7,930 nucleotides of DNA from PNMQ01 sp964478775 (GTDB lineage: Bacteria > Pseudomonadota > Alphaproteobacteria > Paracaedibacterales > CAIOTO01). Shown here piece after piece: positions 6,430-7,930 of the stretch. The notes under the pieces were generated by a model, which saw only the letters and a program-made list of their open reading frames with translations, did not search any database and was not told the origin of the DNA. The stretch lies in assembly GCA_964478775.1 (NCBI GenBank), contig CAYZJC010000043.1, positions 1-7,930 on the forward strand, written 5' to 3'. Made by a program: the position numbers and the translations under genes. Every line of letters starts with the position of its first letter. The stretch's first letter is position 1.

Positions 6430-7692
6430 ATGCCAACTAAAATTTTAATGCCTGCTTTAAGCCCGACAATGACTGAAGGAAACTTAGTGAAGTGGCACAA
6501 AAAAGAAGGCGATGCGATAAAGTCAGGCCAGCTACTGGTGGAAATTGAAACAGATAAAGCCACCATGGAAGTAGAAGCCGTTGACGAAGGTATTCTTGGT
6601 AAAATACTGGTTGCTGAAGGCACTGAAAACGTGCAAGTGAATGCTTTAATTGGTGTGATTTTAGAAACTGGTGAAGATGCTAGTGCACTAGATGCCTTTA
6701 TTTCTGCAAATACGACATCAGCCCCTGCCGCAGAACCGCAAGACATTAACACAGCAACATCTGCAGTAGCGAACAGCGCACCAGTTACTGCAGCTGCTAC
6801 ATCTACCCCACACACAACTTCGGAACGTGTGTTTGCAAGCCCACTTGCTAAAAGAATTGCTGGCCAACAAGACGTCGAACTATCAAACATTGAAGGCACA
6901 GGTCCTCGTGGACGTATTGTCAAAGCAGACGTTGAAAAATTTATTGCAAGCGGTTCAGCAACAGCTTCAAATGCAACTGCAACCGCAAACATTCCACAAT
7001 TTGGCCCCTCTGGGTTCGTGGATATCAACCTCAATTCTATGCGAAAAACCATTGCAAAGCGTTTAACAGAAGCAAAGCAAACCATACCGCACTTCTACCT
7101 CACTATTGATTGCGAATTAGATGCCCTATTGGCTTTAAGAACACAGCTTAATCAACTAAATGAGGGTGTCAAACTTTCTGTGAATGATTTAGTTATTCGC
7201 GCATGTGCGCTAGCCTTAAAAGCTGTTCCGCAAGCCAATGCAACTTACCATGATACTTATGTGCGTCAATACGAAGCTGCCGACGTAGCTGTTGCCGTTG
7301 CGATAGATGGCGGACTTGTGACCCCAATTATTAGAAGCGCAAACCAAAAGTCATTGTCAACCATTTCAACTGAAATGAAAGCGCTTGCTGAACGCGCACG
7401 TGCTGGCAAACTAAAACCAGAAGAATATCAAGGCGGTGGCTTTAGCTTGTCAAACCTAGGTATGTTCGGTGTCAAACAGTTTGGTGCCATTATCAACCCA
7501 CCACAAGCAAGTATCTTAGCTGTAGGTGCTGGGGAAAAACGTGCGATTGTTAAAGACAACCAAGTCGTGATGGCAACAGTAATGAGCTGTACACTGTCTG
7601 TTGATCACCGTGCAATTGATGGAGCTGTAGGTGCAAGATGGCTTGCCGCATTTAAAGAAGCCATAGAACAACCTTTACGTTTGTTGGTATAG
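6430..7692 (+). CDS. pdhC: Pyruvate dehydrogenase E2, dihydrolipoamide acetyltransferase
   Basis: This is the 420-residue core subunit of the pyruvate dehydrogenase complex. It takes the acetyl group from E1 on its lipoyl arm and gives it to CoA. Domains in order: one lipoyl domain (1-78; MPALSPTMTEGNLVKW at 7-22; lipoylated Lys43 in ETDKA); an Ala/Thr/Ser/Pro-rich flexible linker (about 93-131); the peripheral subunit-binding domain (133-172; ASPLAKRIA and GTGPRGRIVKADV); a second Ala/Thr linker (about 173-190); and the catalytic domain (193-420) with MRKTIAKRLTEAKQTIPHFY and the active-site motif DHRAIDG (His393, Asp397). The MPALSPTM start and the neighbours mark it as the pyruvate E2, not the 2-oxoglutarate one (SucB). 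It has only a weak AGAAAG (6416-6421) 8 nt before the ATG. No lipoamide dehydrogenase (E3) gene follows within the window. Confidence 0.95.
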   Translation: MPTKILMPALSPTMTEGNLVKWHKKEGDAIKSGQLLVEIETDKATMEVEAVDEGILGKILVAEGTENVQVNALIGVILETGEDASALDAFISANTTSAPAAEPQDINTATSAVANSAPVTAAATSTPHTTSERVFASPLAKRIAGQQDVELSNIEGTGPRGRIVKADVEKFIASGSATASNATATANIPQFGPSGFVDINLNSMRKTIAKRLTEAKQTIPHFYLTIDCELDALLALRTQLNQLNEGVKLSVNDLVIRACALALKAVPQANATYHDTYVRQYEAADVAVAVAIDGGLVTPIIRSANQKSLSTISTEMKALAERARAGKLKPEEYQGGGFSLSNLGMFGVKQFGAIINPPQASILAVGAGEKRAIVKDNQVVMATVMSCTLSVDHRAIDGAVGARWLAAFKEAIEQPLRLLV

Positions 7693-7930
7693 TTGGCAGA
7701 AAAACACTCTCACTAAGCATGTGTAACTAACAATTCCTGCTGAGTCTGAAAGCCTAGAATTTGGCCAGTTTCAAGAGATGATTCAAGGGATAATTTTTGT
7801 GAGCTTTGCGGTTAGCCACCCTCATGTTTGAGCTGGCTTAGTTGATATTTCAGCCGAAATTGCTAGTGAGTGACGAAAAGTGGTTGGGTTTTAAATAATG
7901 TTTAGTAAATTTTAATTAAATATTAAATTT
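7693..7930. other. Non-coding tail downstream of pdhC to the window edge
   Basis: I see no gene in these 238 bp. Plus-strand frame 7727-7828 is open for 34 codons, then hits TGA, and further short open pieces follow. A 23-residue minus-strand frame (7825-7754) has no ribosome binding site. Neither is recognisable. An interrupted hairpin lies at 7814-7838. The last 45 bp are extremely AT-rich and could be the promoter region of an unseen gene. Confidence 0.55.
7814..7838. repeat. Interrupted hairpin downstream of the pdh operon
   Basis: AGCCA (7814-7818) pairs with TGGCT (7834-7838), and inside it CTCA (7821-7824) pairs with TGAG (7829-7832) around a TGTT loop, with a small CC/C internal bulge. 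That makes nine base pairs in all. It is about 120 nt after the pdhC stop and no T-run follows, so it is at best a weak or Rho-assisted 3' end structure. Confidence 0.35.

Noticed and set aside
6414..7085. Long minus-strand open frame opposite pdhC
   Set aside because: It is a shadow of the Ala/Thr-rich linker and lipoyl coding sequence on the other strand. The plus-strand frame has all the expected E2 domains, and the minus frame is a low-complexity Ala/Ser/Val sequence.
1..7930. CRISPR array, tRNA, rRNA, intact insertion sequence or defence system
   Set aside because: No regularly spaced direct repeats, no tRNA-like T-loop or cloverleaf in the spacers, no full-length transposase or terminal inverted repeats, and every recognised gene is a housekeeping gene.

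Overview
The window reads as chromosomal DNA of a low-GC alphaproteobacterium. The best lineage marker is a clear MipZ (division-site ATPase, an alphaproteobacterial protein). An alphaproteobacterial-type BamE lipoprotein and a pyruvate dehydrogenase (PDH) E1-beta that resembles the mitochondrial protein agree with it. The AT-rich composition, long AT-rich spacers and an E1-beta without the N-terminal lipoyl domain seen in many free-living relatives would fit a host-associated group such as Holosporales or a similar order. That placement is inference; no rRNA is present to settle it.

Layout from left to right. (1) Positions 1-1042, minus strand: the N-terminal 347 codons of a Gln/Asn-rich, probably coiled-coil protein of unknown function, running off the left edge. 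(2) A 173-bp divergent spacer, then a plus-strand VUT/YhhQ-family queuosine-precursor transporter (1216-1962). (3) A 317-bp AT-rich spacer with a 16-bp perfect palindrome and a plausible promoter, then mipZ (2280-3164). (4) A 90-bp spacer with a good sigma70-type promoter, then bamE (3255-3764). (5) A 586-bp spacer without a convincing gene, carrying two small inverted repeats close to the next operon. (6) A tight three-gene PDH cluster: pdhA (4351-5373), pdhB (best start 5406, to 6398) and pdhC (6430-7692), with gaps of 32 and 31 nt. (7) At least 238 bp of non-coding DNA to the right edge, with an interrupted hairpin but no T-run terminator.

The three PDH genes encode subunits of one complex that converts pyruvate to acetyl-CoA. 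Its E3 subunit (lipoamide dehydrogenase) is not encoded in the window and must come from elsewhere. mipZ and bamE concern the cell envelope and division, but each appears to have its own promoter, so I do not infer shared function. YhhQ imports queuosine precursors for tRNA modification.

I see no CRISPR array, intact insertion sequence, tRNA, rRNA, toxin-antitoxin pair or defence gene. Most of the window is ordinary core metabolism and cell biology. The parts worth a second look are the unknown coiled-coil protein, the two long spacers and the small palindromes and hairpins. I found no convincing evidence of a new system.
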